Shown in pieces: positions 17,556-25,554 of a stretch of 64,000 nt of DNA. Numbering within the stretch: position 1 is the stretch's first letter; every line of letters starts with the position of its first letter. The position numbers and the translations under genes were made by a program. The notes below the pieces were generated by a model, which saw only the letters and a program-made list of their open reading frames with translations, ran no database searches and was not told the origin of the DNA. Origin of the DNA: DATIUV01 sp049322755 (GTDB lineage Bacteria; Pseudomonadota; Gammaproteobacteria; Burkholderiales; UBA6910); NCBI GenBank assembly GCA_049322755.1, contig JBMOQX010000011.1, positions 62,001-126,000 of the forward strand. Reading direction: 5' to 3'.

Positions 17556-18119
17556 ATGACCGATCCGCTGCTGGCGTATGAGGGCGCCGTCGTCGGCTAC
17601 GCGGCGCCGGTGGCGGGCCCCGTGTCGTTCGCGGTCGCCCGCGGCGAAGCGGTGGGGCTGTGGGGCCCCAACGGCTGCGGCAAGACCACGTTGTTGAACG
17701 CGCTTTGCGGCAGCGCGCGCCTGCTCGGCGGGCGCATCGAGCGCGCGTCGGGGCTGCGGGTCGCGCTGCAGCGCCAGGCGCCGCTGCCGGCCGCCGGCCT
17801 GCCGCTCACGGGGCGCGACCTGCTGCGGCTCACCGGTGCGGCCGGCGCGCTCTGGCCGCCCGGCGCCGCGTTCGGCGGCCGGCGGCTGGACCGGCTGAGC
17901 GGCGGCCAGCTGCAGTTCGCGCAGGTCTGGGCGTGCATTGCCGCGCCGGTGGACCTGGTGCTGCTGGACGAGCCCACCGGCAACCTGGACCCGGCGGCGA
18001 CCCGGCGACTGGAGGATGCGCTGCTGCAGCGCCGCGCCGGGCTGGGACTGCTGCTGGTGAGCCACGAGCGCCCGTTCCTCGAGCGCGTGTGCACCGAGAT
18101 CGTCGACCTGGCGCCGTGA
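17556..18119 (+). CDS. Second zinc-type ABC ATPase (short form)
   Basis: A 187-residue ATPase, shorter than the roughly 250 residues of usual ZnuC because the region after the H-loop is nearly absent. All motifs are intact: Walker A (GPNGCGKTT), a Q-loop segment (ALQRQAP), signature (LSGGQLQFAQ), Walker B (LVLLDEPTGN) and H-loop (LVSHE). A GTG at 17547 in the same frame is an alternative start. It partners the permease that begins 2 nt after its stop and the binding protein at 16169. Confidence 0.8.
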   Translation: MTDPLLAYEGAVVGYAAPVAGPVSFAVARGEAVGLWGPNGCGKTTLLNALCGSARLLGGRIERASGLRVALQRQAPLPAAGLPLTGRDLLRLTGAAGALWPPGAAFGGRRLDRLSGGQLQFAQVWACIAAPVDLVLLDEPTGNLDPAATRRLEDALLQRRAGLGLLLVSHERPFLERVCTEIVDLAP

Positions 18120-18121
18120 CG

Positions 18122-18940
18122 ATGGACCTCGCCGCCGCACCGCTCTTTGTCCTGCCATTCCTCACCGGGCTCCTGCTGGCGGCGGCGCTGCCGGTGCTGG
18201 GCGCGTACGTGCTGCTGCGGGACGAGTGGATCGCGGCGCTCGCGCTGGCGCAGGTGTCCGCGGCGGGCGCACTCGCCGCCGCGGCGCTGGGCGCCCCCGT
18301 CGCGCCCGGCGCCGTTGCCGCCACCGTCGCCGTCGCGCTGGGCAAGGGTCTGCTGGGACGCACGGGCAACGCGGGCTATGGCGTGATACTGCTGGGCGCG
18401 TGGGGGCTGTCCATTCTGCTGCTCGCCAACCTGCCGCTGGCGGAGCAGCTGGGGCGCGCGTTGTTCGACGGCCAGCTCTACTTCACGGGACGCCTGCACC
18501 TGGCCGGCGCCACCGTCCTGGGCGTGGCCGCGGCGGCGGCGCTGCCGCGCCTTTCGCCGCGACTGCTGCGGGACCGCCTGTTCCCCGGGTACGAGGAGGC
18601 GAACGGCGACCGGGTGGCGCGCGCCCGCGTCGGCTTCGACTTGCTGGTGGCCGCGGCGGTGGCGCTCGCCACCGCCAGCATCGGCGTCATGGCGGCGTTC
18701 GCGCTGGTCTTCGTTGCGCCGCTGGCGGCGTACCGGGTGGCGCGCGGCTGGCGGCCGGCGCTGCTGGCGGCTGCCGGACTCGGGATCGGGACCTACCTGG
18801 CGGCGTTCGCGCTCGCGCTGGCCGCCGACCAGCCGTTCGGCCCGGTGCTGGTGCTCGTGCTGCTGGCCACCGCCGCGCTGGCTATCGCGGGCAGCGTCCG
18901 TCCGGCGTCAGCCGGAGGTGGCGACGGAACCAGTCCGTGA
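18122..18940 (+). CDS. Second zinc-type ABC-3 family permease
   Basis: A 272-residue membrane protein with seven to eight hydrophobic segments, of the ABC-3 (ZnuB/MntB) type judging by the N-terminal LLLAAALPVLGAYVLLRDEWIAALALAQVSAAGALAAAAL pattern. A GTG at 18116 would overlap the ATPase stop by 3 nt and is an equally likely coupled start. It is the last gene of the plus-strand zinc run. Its 3' end overlaps the convergent hydrolase gene by 59 nt. Confidence 0.78.
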   Translation: MDLAAAPLFVLPFLTGLLLAAALPVLGAYVLLRDEWIAALALAQVSAAGALAAAALGAPVAPGAVAATVAVALGKGLLGRTGNAGYGVILLGAWGLSILLLANLPLAEQLGRALFDGQLYFTGRLHLAGATVLGVAAAAALPRLSPRLLRDRLFPGYEEANGDRVARARVGFDLLVAAAVALATASIGVMAAFALVFVAPLAAYRVARGWRPALLAAAGLGIGTYLAAFALALAADQPFGPVLVLVLLATAALAIAGSVRPASAGGGDGTSP

Positions 18941-19664
18941 CCCGCGCGGCGGCGTGGGCGGCGGCGATCTTTTCCTCCGGCGACTGGTCGTTGCGGAAAT
19001 CGAACGCGCGCCGCGCCATCGGGTACATCTGCAGTTCCACCGGCACGCCGCGTTCCAGCAGCGCGTAGAACGCGCGGCCGGTGTTCATGCGCCGCAGCTC
19101 GTAGTCGGCGTCGCCGATCAGCATCAGCGTCGGCGTCTTCAACTGGTTCACTTCCGGCGCGTAGCGGAACAGCTGCTGCGGCTCCGGCGCGTTGGGGTCC
19201 TGGAAATGGCCGTAGTAGGTGGCGATGGCCGCGAGATCGTTGCCGCGCTTCGCCGCCAGCCGCACGGCATAGTAGCCGCCGCGGGACTTGCCCAGCACTG
19301 CCACCGGGCCGCGGCAGACGTCGGCGCGCTTGAGCAGCGCGTCCAGCGCCGCCTCGACGTCGGCCTCGGTCTCCGGGTAGTGGCGGTCGGGCCAGCGCTC
19401 GATGAAGCGGCCCGACAGGTAATCGGGCGCCAGCACCAGGAAGCCCCGGGCCGCCAGCGCTTCCAGGTGGGCGCGGTCGACGTCGTCGAAGCCGCGCTTG
19501 GCGTGGATGTAGAGCACCGGCGGGAACGGTCCCTGGCCGTCCGGGCGCACCACTTCCACCGGCACGTCGACGTCGCCCGAGCGCACGTTGAGCGTCTCGG
19601 TTCGGGCGGCGAGCACGGGCAGGGACGCGAGCAGGGCCAGGGCGGCCAGGTGCCGACGGCGCAT
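18882..19664 (-). CDS. Alpha/beta hydrolase, dienelactone-hydrolase-like, lacking the catalytic His
   Basis: A 260-residue secreted alpha/beta hydrolase. The Met at 19664 begins a signal peptide (MRRRHLAALALLASLPVLAA). The nucleophile elbow is GKSRGG with Ser127, and Asp187 in GDADYE is the expected acid. In the family the last catalytic residue is the His of a YPGAxHAF motif; here the segment reads YPMARRAF, putting Arg219 at that place. Either the enzyme is inactive or another His serves. The C-terminus runs 59 nt into the convergent permease gene, so the final 20 residues (HLRLTPDGRCPR end) should be viewed with care. Confidence 0.75.
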   Translation of the reverse strand: MRRRHLAALALLASLPVLAARTETLNVRSGDVDVPVEVVRPDGQGPFPPVLYIHAKRGFDDVDRAHLEALAARGFLVLAPDYLSGRFIERWPDRHYPETEADVEAALDALLKRADVCRGPVAVLGKSRGGYYAVRLAAKRGNDLAAIATYYGHFQDPNAPEPQQLFRYAPEVNQLKTPTLMLIGDADYELRRMNTGRAFYALLERGVPVELQMYPMARRAFDFRNDQSPEEKIAAAHAAARVTDWFRRHLRLTPDGRCPR

Positions 19665-19807
19665 GGGATTCCTCGATGGGGGGCGATGAACGGGCTGCCG
19701 GATTCTAGTGGTGCGGCCCGTGACCCCGCAACCGGTTGATTTCCCGGCCTTGTCGCGAAGCGGATGTGTCATGAGACCCCCGAAGATTGATTGCCCGTGC
19801 GACGCGG

Positions 19808-22261
19808 CTACCCGGCCAGGTGCCGCAGCGGCAGCCGTCGATACCTGACGCCGCTGGCGGCGAACGCGGCGTTGGCCACGGCGGGCGCCACCGCCGTGAC
19901 GGGCGGCTCGCCCACGCCGCCGGGGCGCTCGCGGCTGTCCGCGATGTGCACTTCGATCGCGGGCGTCTCCGGCAGCGTGAGGATGGGGTAGTCCTCGAAG
20001 GTCGCGTGGCGCACCTGGCCGCCCTCTATGCGCACCGCCTCCTTCAGCGCCGCCGAGAGCCCCTGCGCAATGCCGCCCTCGATCTGCGCGCGCACGGCGT
20101 CCGGATTCACCGCGACGCCGCAGTCGAGCGCGCACCAGATCCGCTTCACCCGCAGCGCGCCGGCGGCGTCGGGTCCGACCTCGGCGACCTGGGCGACGAA
20201 GCTGCCGAAGCACGCGTACGCGGCGACGCCGCGGCCGTGGCCTGGCGGCAGCGGCGCGTCCCAGCCCGCCATCGTCGCGACCCGTTCCAGCAGCGCCCGC
20301 AGTCGCGGCGTTCCGTCCAGCAGCGCGTGCCGGTAGCGCAGCGGGTCGTGGCCGCCGGCGTGGGCCAGCTCGTCGATGAAGCTCTCGACGACGAACGCAT
20401 TCTGGGTCGCGCCGACGCCGCGCCAGTTGCCCACCCGCACCGGCGGGTCGACGACGACATGTTCCTGCCGCAGGTTTGCGATCGCGTAGGGCACGTCGAA
20501 CATGTCGAGCGCCAGCTCGCAGCCGGCCAGCTTCGCCAGCCAGGCCGCGGGAAATCCGCGCTCGTCGAGGCACGCCTGGAGGCGGACCTTGCCCGGCGGG
20601 CGATAGGCGTCGTGCTGCAGGTCGTCACCGCGGTTCCAGATCACCTGGACCGGCTGGGCCAACGCCCTGGACAGCGCCACCGCGTCCTCGACGAAGTCTG
20701 CCTCCAGCCGGCGGCCGAAGCCGCCGCCGAGAAACAGGGTGTGCACGTACACCCGGCTGCGCGGCAGCCCGCTGGCGCGCGCCGCCGCCTTCTGCGTGTC
20801 GGTCTGGCTCTGGGTGCCGACCCAGACGCGGCACTCGTCGCCGGTCACGTGCGCGACGCAATTCATCGGTTCCAGCGTCGCGTGGGCCAGCATCGGCGTG
20901 CAGTACTCCGCCTCGATGACCGCCGTGCCCTCGGCGAGCGTGCGCCGGGCGTGGCCCCGGGTCTTGGCCACCTTGCCGGTCTGCTCCAGCGCGGCGTCGA
21001 GCGCGGCTTCGATGGCGGCGCTGTCGATCGCCGCGCCCTTCGCGGGCAGCCACTCGGCCCGCAGCGCCGCGCGTCCCTGGAAGGCCGCGTGGGCACCATC
21101 GGCGACGACGGCCACGCCGGACGCGATCTCCAGCACCCGGCATACCCCGGGCACGCGCAGCGCTTCCGCCGCGTCGAAGCGCTGCAAGCGCCCGCCGATG
21201 TACGGACAGCGCTCGACGCTCGCCACCGCCATGCCCGGGAGCGCGAAATCGATCCCGTAGACGGTCTTCCCGGCCACCATGTCCGGGATGTCGATGCGCG
21301 GCACCGGCCGGCCGATGCAGCGGAAATCGCCGGCGCTCACCAGGGGCACGCGCTCCGGGGCGGGCTCCCGCGCCGCCGCCCGGGCCAGCTCGCCGAATCC
21401 CGCGACCCGCGCCGTGGGCGGATGAACGACCCGGCCGTCGCCGATGCGGCAATCGGCCGCGCGCACTTTCCAGCGCTTCGCCGCGGCCGAAAGCAGCATG
21501 GCGCGCGCCTGCGCGCCGGCGCGGCGGAACCGCTGCCACTCGCCGCGGATGCTGCTGGAGCCGCCGGTGAGCTGCACCGGCCACAGGGCGTTGTGGTAGC
21601 GCCGGTCCGCCGGCGCGAACTCGAACGCCAGGCGCGCCGGGTCCTGCTCCATCTCCTCGGCCACCAGCGCGACCAGGCCGGTGAGCGCGCCCTGGCCCAT
21701 CTCCGAATGGTTGACCACCACGGTGACGACGCCGTCGGCGCCGACGCGGACGAAGTCGTTGAGCATGAACTGATCGCCGCAAGACAGCGGCCGCGGGGCG
21801 GTCGTCGCCGCCACGGCGCCTCCGGCAGCGGCGCGATGGATCGCCCGGCGGATGCGCACATAGGTGCCGCAGCGGCACAGGATGCCGGCCATCGCCGCGT
21901 CGATCTCGGCGTCGCCCGGCGCCGGGTGCCGGGCGAGCAGCGCGGTCGCGGCCAGGATCTGCGCCGGCTGGCAGTAGCCGCACTGGGGCACCTGCTCGGC
22001 GATCCATGCCGCCGCCACCGGGTGGCCGGGCGCGAGGCCTTCGACGGTGGTGAGCGCGCGGCCCGCGGCCTGCTTCAGCGGCACCCTGCACGCAGGGGTG
22101 GGCGCGCCGTCGATGAGCACCACGCACGCGCCGCAGACGCCGACGCCGCAGCCGTACTTGGTGCCCTTGAGGCCGAGCGCGTCGCGCAGCGCCCAGAGCA
22201 GCGGGGTCGCCGGGTCGAGATCCAGGCGCGCGGGCTCGCCGTTGACGGTGAGTTCGGTCAC
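19808..22261 (-). CDS. Molybdopterin oxidoreductase, fused small and large subunits (isoquinoline 1-oxidoreductase type)
   Basis: An 817-residue xanthine-oxidase-family enzyme in which both subunits are one chain. Residues 1-160 are the [2Fe-2S] subunit: plant-ferredoxin cluster Cys38, Cys43, Cys46, Cys58, and second cluster Cys94, Cys97, Cys129, Cys131. Residues from about 165 are the molybdenum subunit of the IorB kind (MGQGALTGL, GGGFGRRLEADFVEDA, NWRGVGATQNAFVVE). The catalytic Glu is in the GGVGEP motif near residue 785. IorA and IorB are usually separate genes and IorB often carries a Tat leader; here the leader is missing, so a cytoplasmic enzyme is expected. It starts with GTG overlapping the stop of a 43-residue frame. 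The substrate, probably an N-heterocycle or aldehyde, is unknown. Confidence 0.87.
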   Translation of the reverse strand: MTELTVNGEPARLDLDPATPLLWALRDALGLKGTKYGCGVGVCGACVVLIDGAPTPACRVPLKQAAGRALTTVEGLAPGHPVAAAWIAEQVPQCGYCQPAQILAATALLARHPAPGDAEIDAAMAGILCRCGTYVRIRRAIHRAAAGGAVAATTAPRPLSCGDQFMLNDFVRVGADGVVTVVVNHSEMGQGALTGLVALVAEEMEQDPARLAFEFAPADRRYHNALWPVQLTGGSSSIRGEWQRFRRAGAQARAMLLSAAAKRWKVRAADCRIGDGRVVHPPTARVAGFGELARAAAREPAPERVPLVSAGDFRCIGRPVPRIDIPDMVAGKTVYGIDFALPGMAVASVERCPYIGGRLQRFDAAEALRVPGVCRVLEIASGVAVVADGAHAAFQGRAALRAEWLPAKGAAIDSAAIEAALDAALEQTGKVAKTRGHARRTLAEGTAVIEAEYCTPMLAHATLEPMNCVAHVTGDECRVWVGTQSQTDTQKAAARASGLPRSRVYVHTLFLGGGFGRRLEADFVEDAVALSRALAQPVQVIWNRGDDLQHDAYRPPGKVRLQACLDERGFPAAWLAKLAGCELALDMFDVPYAIANLRQEHVVVDPPVRVGNWRGVGATQNAFVVESFIDELAHAGGHDPLRYRHALLDGTPRLRALLERVATMAGWDAPLPPGHGRGVAAYACFGSFVAQVAEVGPDAAGALRVKRIWCALDCGVAVNPDAVRAQIEGGIAQGLSAALKEAVRIEGGQVRHATFEDYPILTLPETPAIEVHIADSRERPGGVGEPPVTAVAPAVANAAFAASGVRYRRLPLRHLAG

Positions 22262-22389
22262 GCAACCCTCCGTGCCCTGAGGCGCCGCGCGGCCCAGGCC
22301 AGCACGGCGACCGTCGCCAGCGGCCGGTGCGGCGCGGCGACGAGCGCCGCCGGCGCGAAGCCCAGCGTGTGGGTTAAGACGGTCGGCAT
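22258..22389 (-). CDS. Possible 43-residue protein coupled to both neighbours
   Basis: A short frame (MPTVLTHTLGFAPAALV...RRLRARRVA) whose ATG overlaps the upstream permease stop by 1 nt (TGATG) and whose TGA overlaps the GTG of the oxidoreductase by 4 nt. The exact fit between two genes favours translation. The start MPTVLTH resembles the first residues of membrane-bound metal-dependent hydrolases, so it may be the truncated remnant of such a gene now acting only as a coupling peptide. Confidence 0.4.
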   Translation of the reverse strand: MPTVLTHTLGFAPAALVAAPHRPLATVAVLAWAARRLRARRVA

Positions 22390-23204
22390 CAGCTCAGCAG
22401 CCGGCGCCGCGTCAGCACCAGCGCGCAGTAGAACGCCACCGCGCCGTACGCCAGCAGCACCAGGATGTTGACCAGCGGGCGCTCGGGAATCGCGCCGATC
22501 ACCAGCGGCCGCACCAGCTCGATGGCGTGGGTGAGGGGCAGCGCCTGCGCCACGGTCTGCAGCACCGGCGGCAGCTGGGTGGTGGGAAAGAACACCCCGC
22601 ACAGCAGCACCATGGGCGTGATCAGCAGCGTGAAGTAATAGAGGAAGAAGTCGTAGGACGGCGACACCGCGGTCATCACCAGCCCCATGGCGGCGAAGGT
22701 GAAGCCGATCAGCGGCGTCAGCGGCACGACCCACAGCAGCAGCGGCGAGTGCGACAGCCCCAGCAGCCAGATCACCGCGAGGATGGCGATGCCCGAGAGG
22801 AACGCCTTGCTGGCGGCCCACGCGGCTTCCGCCAGGACCACGTCGTCCAGCGTGACCGGCGCGTTGAGGATCGCGTCCCAGGTTTTCTGCACGTGCATGC
22901 GCGAGAAGCCGGAGTAGAGCGTCTCGAAGGTGGCGCTGTTCATGGTACCGTAGCACAGCGTTCCGGCGGCGAGAAACGTGATGTAGGGCACGCCTTCGAC
23001 CGCCGGCAGCAGGCTGCCCAGCCCGAAGCCCAGCGCCAGCATGTAGAGCATGGGATCGGCCAGGTTGCCCAGCATCGAGGGCACCGCGAGCTTGCGCCAG
23101 ACCAGGAAGTTGCGCTGCCAGATCGGCACGAAGCGCCACGACAGCCGCGGCGGCGCCAGGTGCCTGCGGCCGCCGGCGGCGGAAGCGGGGGCTTGGGCGC
23201 TCAT
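22389..23204 (-). CDS. ABC-2 type permease, NodJ family
   Basis: A 271-residue inner-membrane protein with six hydrophobic segments and the ABC-2 (NodJ/DrrB) layout. The start at 23204 gives the usual length of this family (about 260); upstream codons in the same frame look non-coding. Recognisable parts are YITFLAAGTLCYGTMNSATFE and the conserved LITPMVLLCGVFFPTTQLP near the C-terminus. The NodI-type ATPase gene lies 288 nt upstream on the same strand. The exported compound is unknown; NodIJ export lipo-oligosaccharides in rhizobia, but family members in other bacteria act on other substrates. Confidence 0.85.
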   Translation of the reverse strand: MSAQAPASAAGGRRHLAPPRLSWRFVPIWQRNFLVWRKLAVPSMLGNLADPMLYMLALGFGLGSLLPAVEGVPYITFLAAGTLCYGTMNSATFETLYSGFSRMHVQKTWDAILNAPVTLDDVVLAEAAWAASKAFLSGIAILAVIWLLGLSHSPLLLWVVPLTPLIGFTFAAMGLVMTAVSPSYDFFLYYFTLLITPMVLLCGVFFPTTQLPPVLQTVAQALPLTHAIELVRPLVIGAIPERPLVNILVLLAYGAVAFYCALVLTRRRLLS

Positions 23205-23229
23205 GGACGGCCGCTCGTCGTCAATGTCG

Positions 23230-23470
23230 AACCGCAAAGGACGCCAGGGACGCGAAGGAAGAACCTGACACAAGCGGCATCGGCCATCGCACGTGGCGCG
23301 GCCGTTCGATGACGACGGCCGTCGCGCGAGGCGCCGTCGGATCCGAGCCGATGATCCGATGATCGCAAACACCGCTCCCCCCGGTGCCGTCGGGGTTTGA
23401 GCCCCGGCCAGCCCGAGCCGGAGTGCCAACGGAAACACAGCCCTCGCTTCCTTAGCGTCCTTCGCGGTTC
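23230..23470. repeat. Inverted pair of short AAGGACGC-type repeats in the NodI-NodJ gap
   Basis: The 288-nt gap between the ATPase and permease genes holds a purine-rich element at 23230-23261 (AACCGCAAAGGACGC then AGGGACGCGAAGG) and its approximate inverted partner at 23446-23470 (CTTCCTTAGCGTCC then TTCGCGGTT). Such elements recur between genes in many beta- and gammaproteobacteria. They could pair in RNA and separate expression of the two genes. No gene is seen in the gap. Confidence 0.5.
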
Positions 23471-23492
23471 AGGAGCTTCCATGATGAAGTGC

Positions 23493-24404
23493 TCAATCAC
23501 GGATGTCCCGCCCGGTGAGTTTCAGGAACACGTCCTCCAGGTTCGCCGGCCGGTGCAGGTAGCGCAGCCCGTCGCGGGTGTCGAGGTCGTCGATCAGCGG
23601 ACGGGCGTTCGGCGTGTAGCAGAACGCCGTGTCGCCGGCGCGCTCGCAGCGCTGCGCCAGCCGCTGGCCGTGGGCCGCGGCCCAGGCGTCCACGCCTTCG
23701 CCGTAGACCTCCACCACTTCCTGGGGAATGGTGTCGCGGATCAGCCGCCGCGGCGCCCCGTGGGCGATGATCCGGCCGTGGTCCATGATCGACAGCACGT
23801 CGCACAGGCGCTCCGCCTCGTCCATGAAATGGGTGGTGAGGACGATGGTCTTGCCCGCGGCGATCAGGCGCTTGAGCCGCTCCCAGATGAGATGGCGGGC
23901 CTGCGGATCCAGCCCGGTGGTGGGCTCGTCCAGGAACAGCAGGTCGGGGTCGTTCACCAGCGCCCGCGCCAGCGTGAGGCGGCGTTTCATGCCGCCGGAC
24001 AGGGTCTGGAGCCTGGTGCGGGCGCGGCCCTCGAGCCCGGAGAACTCCAGCAGCGCCGGAATGCGGCGCGCGACGTCGGCGCGCGACATCCCGAAATAGC
24101 GGCCCCAGACCTGCAGGTTCTCCTCCACCGTGAAGTCCGGGTCCAGGTTGTCGAACTGGGGCACGACGCCGACGCGCCGGCGGGCCTCGCGCGCTTTCAG
24201 CGGCACCGGCTCGCCCAGCAGCCGGATCTCGCCGCCGTCGGGGTCGATCAGGCCCAGACACAGGCGCAGCGTCGTGGTCTTGCCGGCGCCGTTGGGTCCC
24301 AGCAGGCCGAAGCAGCGGCCGCGCTCGACCTTCAGCTCGATGCCGCGCACCACCTCGACGTCGCCGTAGCGCTTGCTCAGCCCGGTGGCGGTCAGGACTT
24401 CCAT
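23493..24404 (-). CDS. ABC transporter ATPase, NodI family
   Basis: A 303-residue ATPase with Walker A (GPNGAGKTT), Q-loop (VVPQFDNLD), signature (LSGGMKRRL), Walker B (LLFLDEPTTGLD) and H-loop (LTTHFMDEAERL). The VVPQFDNLDPDFTVEENL stretch is characteristic of NodI. The C-terminal extension (about 225-303) ends DVFLKLTGRDIRD, typical for this family. It overlaps the upstream alpha/beta hydrolase stop by 13 nt, so the two are co-translated. It should pair with the NodJ-like permease downstream. Confidence 0.87.
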   Translation of the reverse strand: MEVLTATGLSKRYGDVEVVRGIELKVERGRCFGLLGPNGAGKTTTLRLCLGLIDPDGGEIRLLGEPVPLKAREARRRVGVVPQFDNLDPDFTVEENLQVWGRYFGMSRADVARRIPALLEFSGLEGRARTRLQTLSGGMKRRLTLARALVNDPDLLFLDEPTTGLDPQARHLIWERLKRLIAAGKTIVLTTHFMDEAERLCDVLSIMDHGRIIAHGAPRRLIRDTIPQEVVEVYGEGVDAWAAAHGQRLAQRCERAGDTAFCYTPNARPLIDDLDTRDGLRYLHRPANLEDVFLKLTGRDIRD

Positions 24405-25006
24405 GACGCGACGACGATGCGCTTCAGCAGGTGCAGGCGGCCGTGGAAGAAGTGCTCGCCGCCGGGCACCACCAGCACCGGCAGCTCCTGGGGGCGCGCC
24501 CAGTCGAGCACGTCCTTGAGCGGCACCGTGTCGTCCAGCTCGCCGTGCACCACCAGCGTGTCGGGCGGCACCTCCGGCGTCGCCACCCGCGTCACCGCCG
24601 GCGCCACCAGGATCAGCCGCGCCGGGTGCGCCCGCTTCGCCGCGCGTGCCGCAACGGCGCCACCGAAGGAGAACCCGGCCAGCGTGAGCGGCGGTTGCCG
24701 GCCCAGCGCACCGCGGGCCCAGCGCGCCGCCGCCAGGACGTCCTCGGTCTCGCCGTGGCCCTCGTCGAACGTCCCTTCGCTGCGGCCGGTGCCGCGAAAA
24801 TTGAAACGCACCGCCGCCAGGCCCAGATCGCGGAACGCGCGCGCCAGCGTGGTCACCACCTTGTTGTCCATGGTGCCGCCGTAGAGCGGATGCGGATGAG
24901 CCACCACCGCCACGCCCGCGCGCCCGGGACCGGGGTCGGTGACCGCCACCTCCAGCGCGCCGGAGGGGCCGTCGATCAGCGTCGTGTGCGTTTCCGCTCG
25001 TGTCAT
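24392..25006 (-). CDS. Alpha/beta hydrolase, COG2945 family
   Basis: A 204-residue cytoplasmic alpha/beta hydrolase. The oxyanion-side motif HPHPLYGGTMDNKVV is the hallmark of COG2945. The triad is Ser in AGFSFGG, Asp in HGELDDTVP and His in PGGEHFFHG, all present. It begins 59 nt downstream of the ferredoxin gene and overlaps the NodI-like ATPase start. The substrate is unknown; genes of this family act as esterases on small esters. Confidence 0.85.
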   Translation of the reverse strand: MTRAETHTTLIDGPSGALEVAVTDPGPGRAGVAVVAHPHPLYGGTMDNKVVTTLARAFRDLGLAAVRFNFRGTGRSEGTFDEGHGETEDVLAAARWARGALGRQPPLTLAGFSFGGAVAARAAKRAHPARLILVAPAVTRVATPEVPPDTLVVHGELDDTVPLKDVLDWARPQELPVLVVPGGEHFFHGRLHLLKRIVVASWKS

Positions 25007-25065
25007 GGGAAGACGGGTCCGGGCGCGTCGTGGCGGCGGCCCGAGGGATACCCGGTGCCGCGGGA

Positions 25066-25374
25066 TCAGATCTTGAGGCGCTCGACGACGCGTCCGTTCA
25101 CCAGGTGCTCGTCGATGATCTCGTCGATGTCCTCGCGGTCGACGTAGGTGTACCAGACCTCCTCGGGATACACCACCAGTACCGGGCCCTCGTCGCAGCG
25201 GTCCAGGCAGCCGGCCTTGTTGATCCGCACCTTGCCCTTGCCCACCAGCTTCAGCGCCTTGACCCGGTCCTTGGCGTAGGCGCGCAGGTCGTCGGCGCCA
25301 TGATTGTTGCAGCAGTTCTCGCCGGGGCCGCGCTGATTGCAGCAGAAGAAGACGTGGTGTCGGTAATAGCTCAT
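25066..25374 (-). CDS. Thioredoxin-like [2Fe-2S] ferredoxin
   Basis: A 102-residue protein of the thioredoxin-fold ferredoxin family. The CCNQR motif at 11-15, a second Cys pair at Cys21-Cys22 and CLDRC with Cys56 and Cys60 are visible; the cluster most likely uses the first of these with Cys56 and Cys60. The VVYPEEVWYTYVDREDIDEIIDEHL segment is the family's C-terminal signature, and a tail VVERLKI follows. Such ferredoxins often stand alone in proteobacteria near genes of unrelated function. It could serve the molybdenum enzyme 3 kb downstream on the same strand, but nothing proves this. Confidence 0.88.
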   Translation of the reverse strand: MSYYRHHVFFCCNQRGPGENCCNNHGADDLRAYAKDRVKALKLVGKGKVRINKAGCLDRCDEGPVLVVYPEEVWYTYVDREDIDEIIDEHLVNGRVVERLKI

Positions 25375-25508
25375 GGCAAGTCCGGGATTATATCAGCGCG
25401 GCTGCCCTGCCCCGGGATGTCGAGTCGCGGCGGCGGCGCCGCCGGCGTATCTTGGCAACGGGTCAACCACGACCCGATGTCGGAAATCGGGCACCGCGCG
25501 AGGGGGAC

Positions 25509-25553
25509 ATGAAGACGGTCGTGCTGTTTTCCGGCGGCATCGACAGCAGCTGA
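25509..25553 (+). pseudogene. 14-codon PP-loop remnant (QueC-like start)
   Basis: An ATG preceded by a GAGGGGG ribosome-binding site opens MKTVVLFSGGIDSS and then hits TGA. SGGIDSS is the ATP-binding PP-loop motif found at the very N-terminus of QueC (preQ0 synthase) and related enzymes. Nothing homologous follows, because the VanZ-like gene ends 2 nt later on the other strand. The rest of the gene has been lost, apparently together with the region after the stop codon. Confidence 0.6.
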
Positions 25554-25554
25554 G

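Noticed and set aside
17556..18119. Truncation of the second zinc-type ATPase
   Set aside because: It is short (187 residues) but all ATPase motifs through the H-loop are intact, so it is a compact form and not a broken gene.
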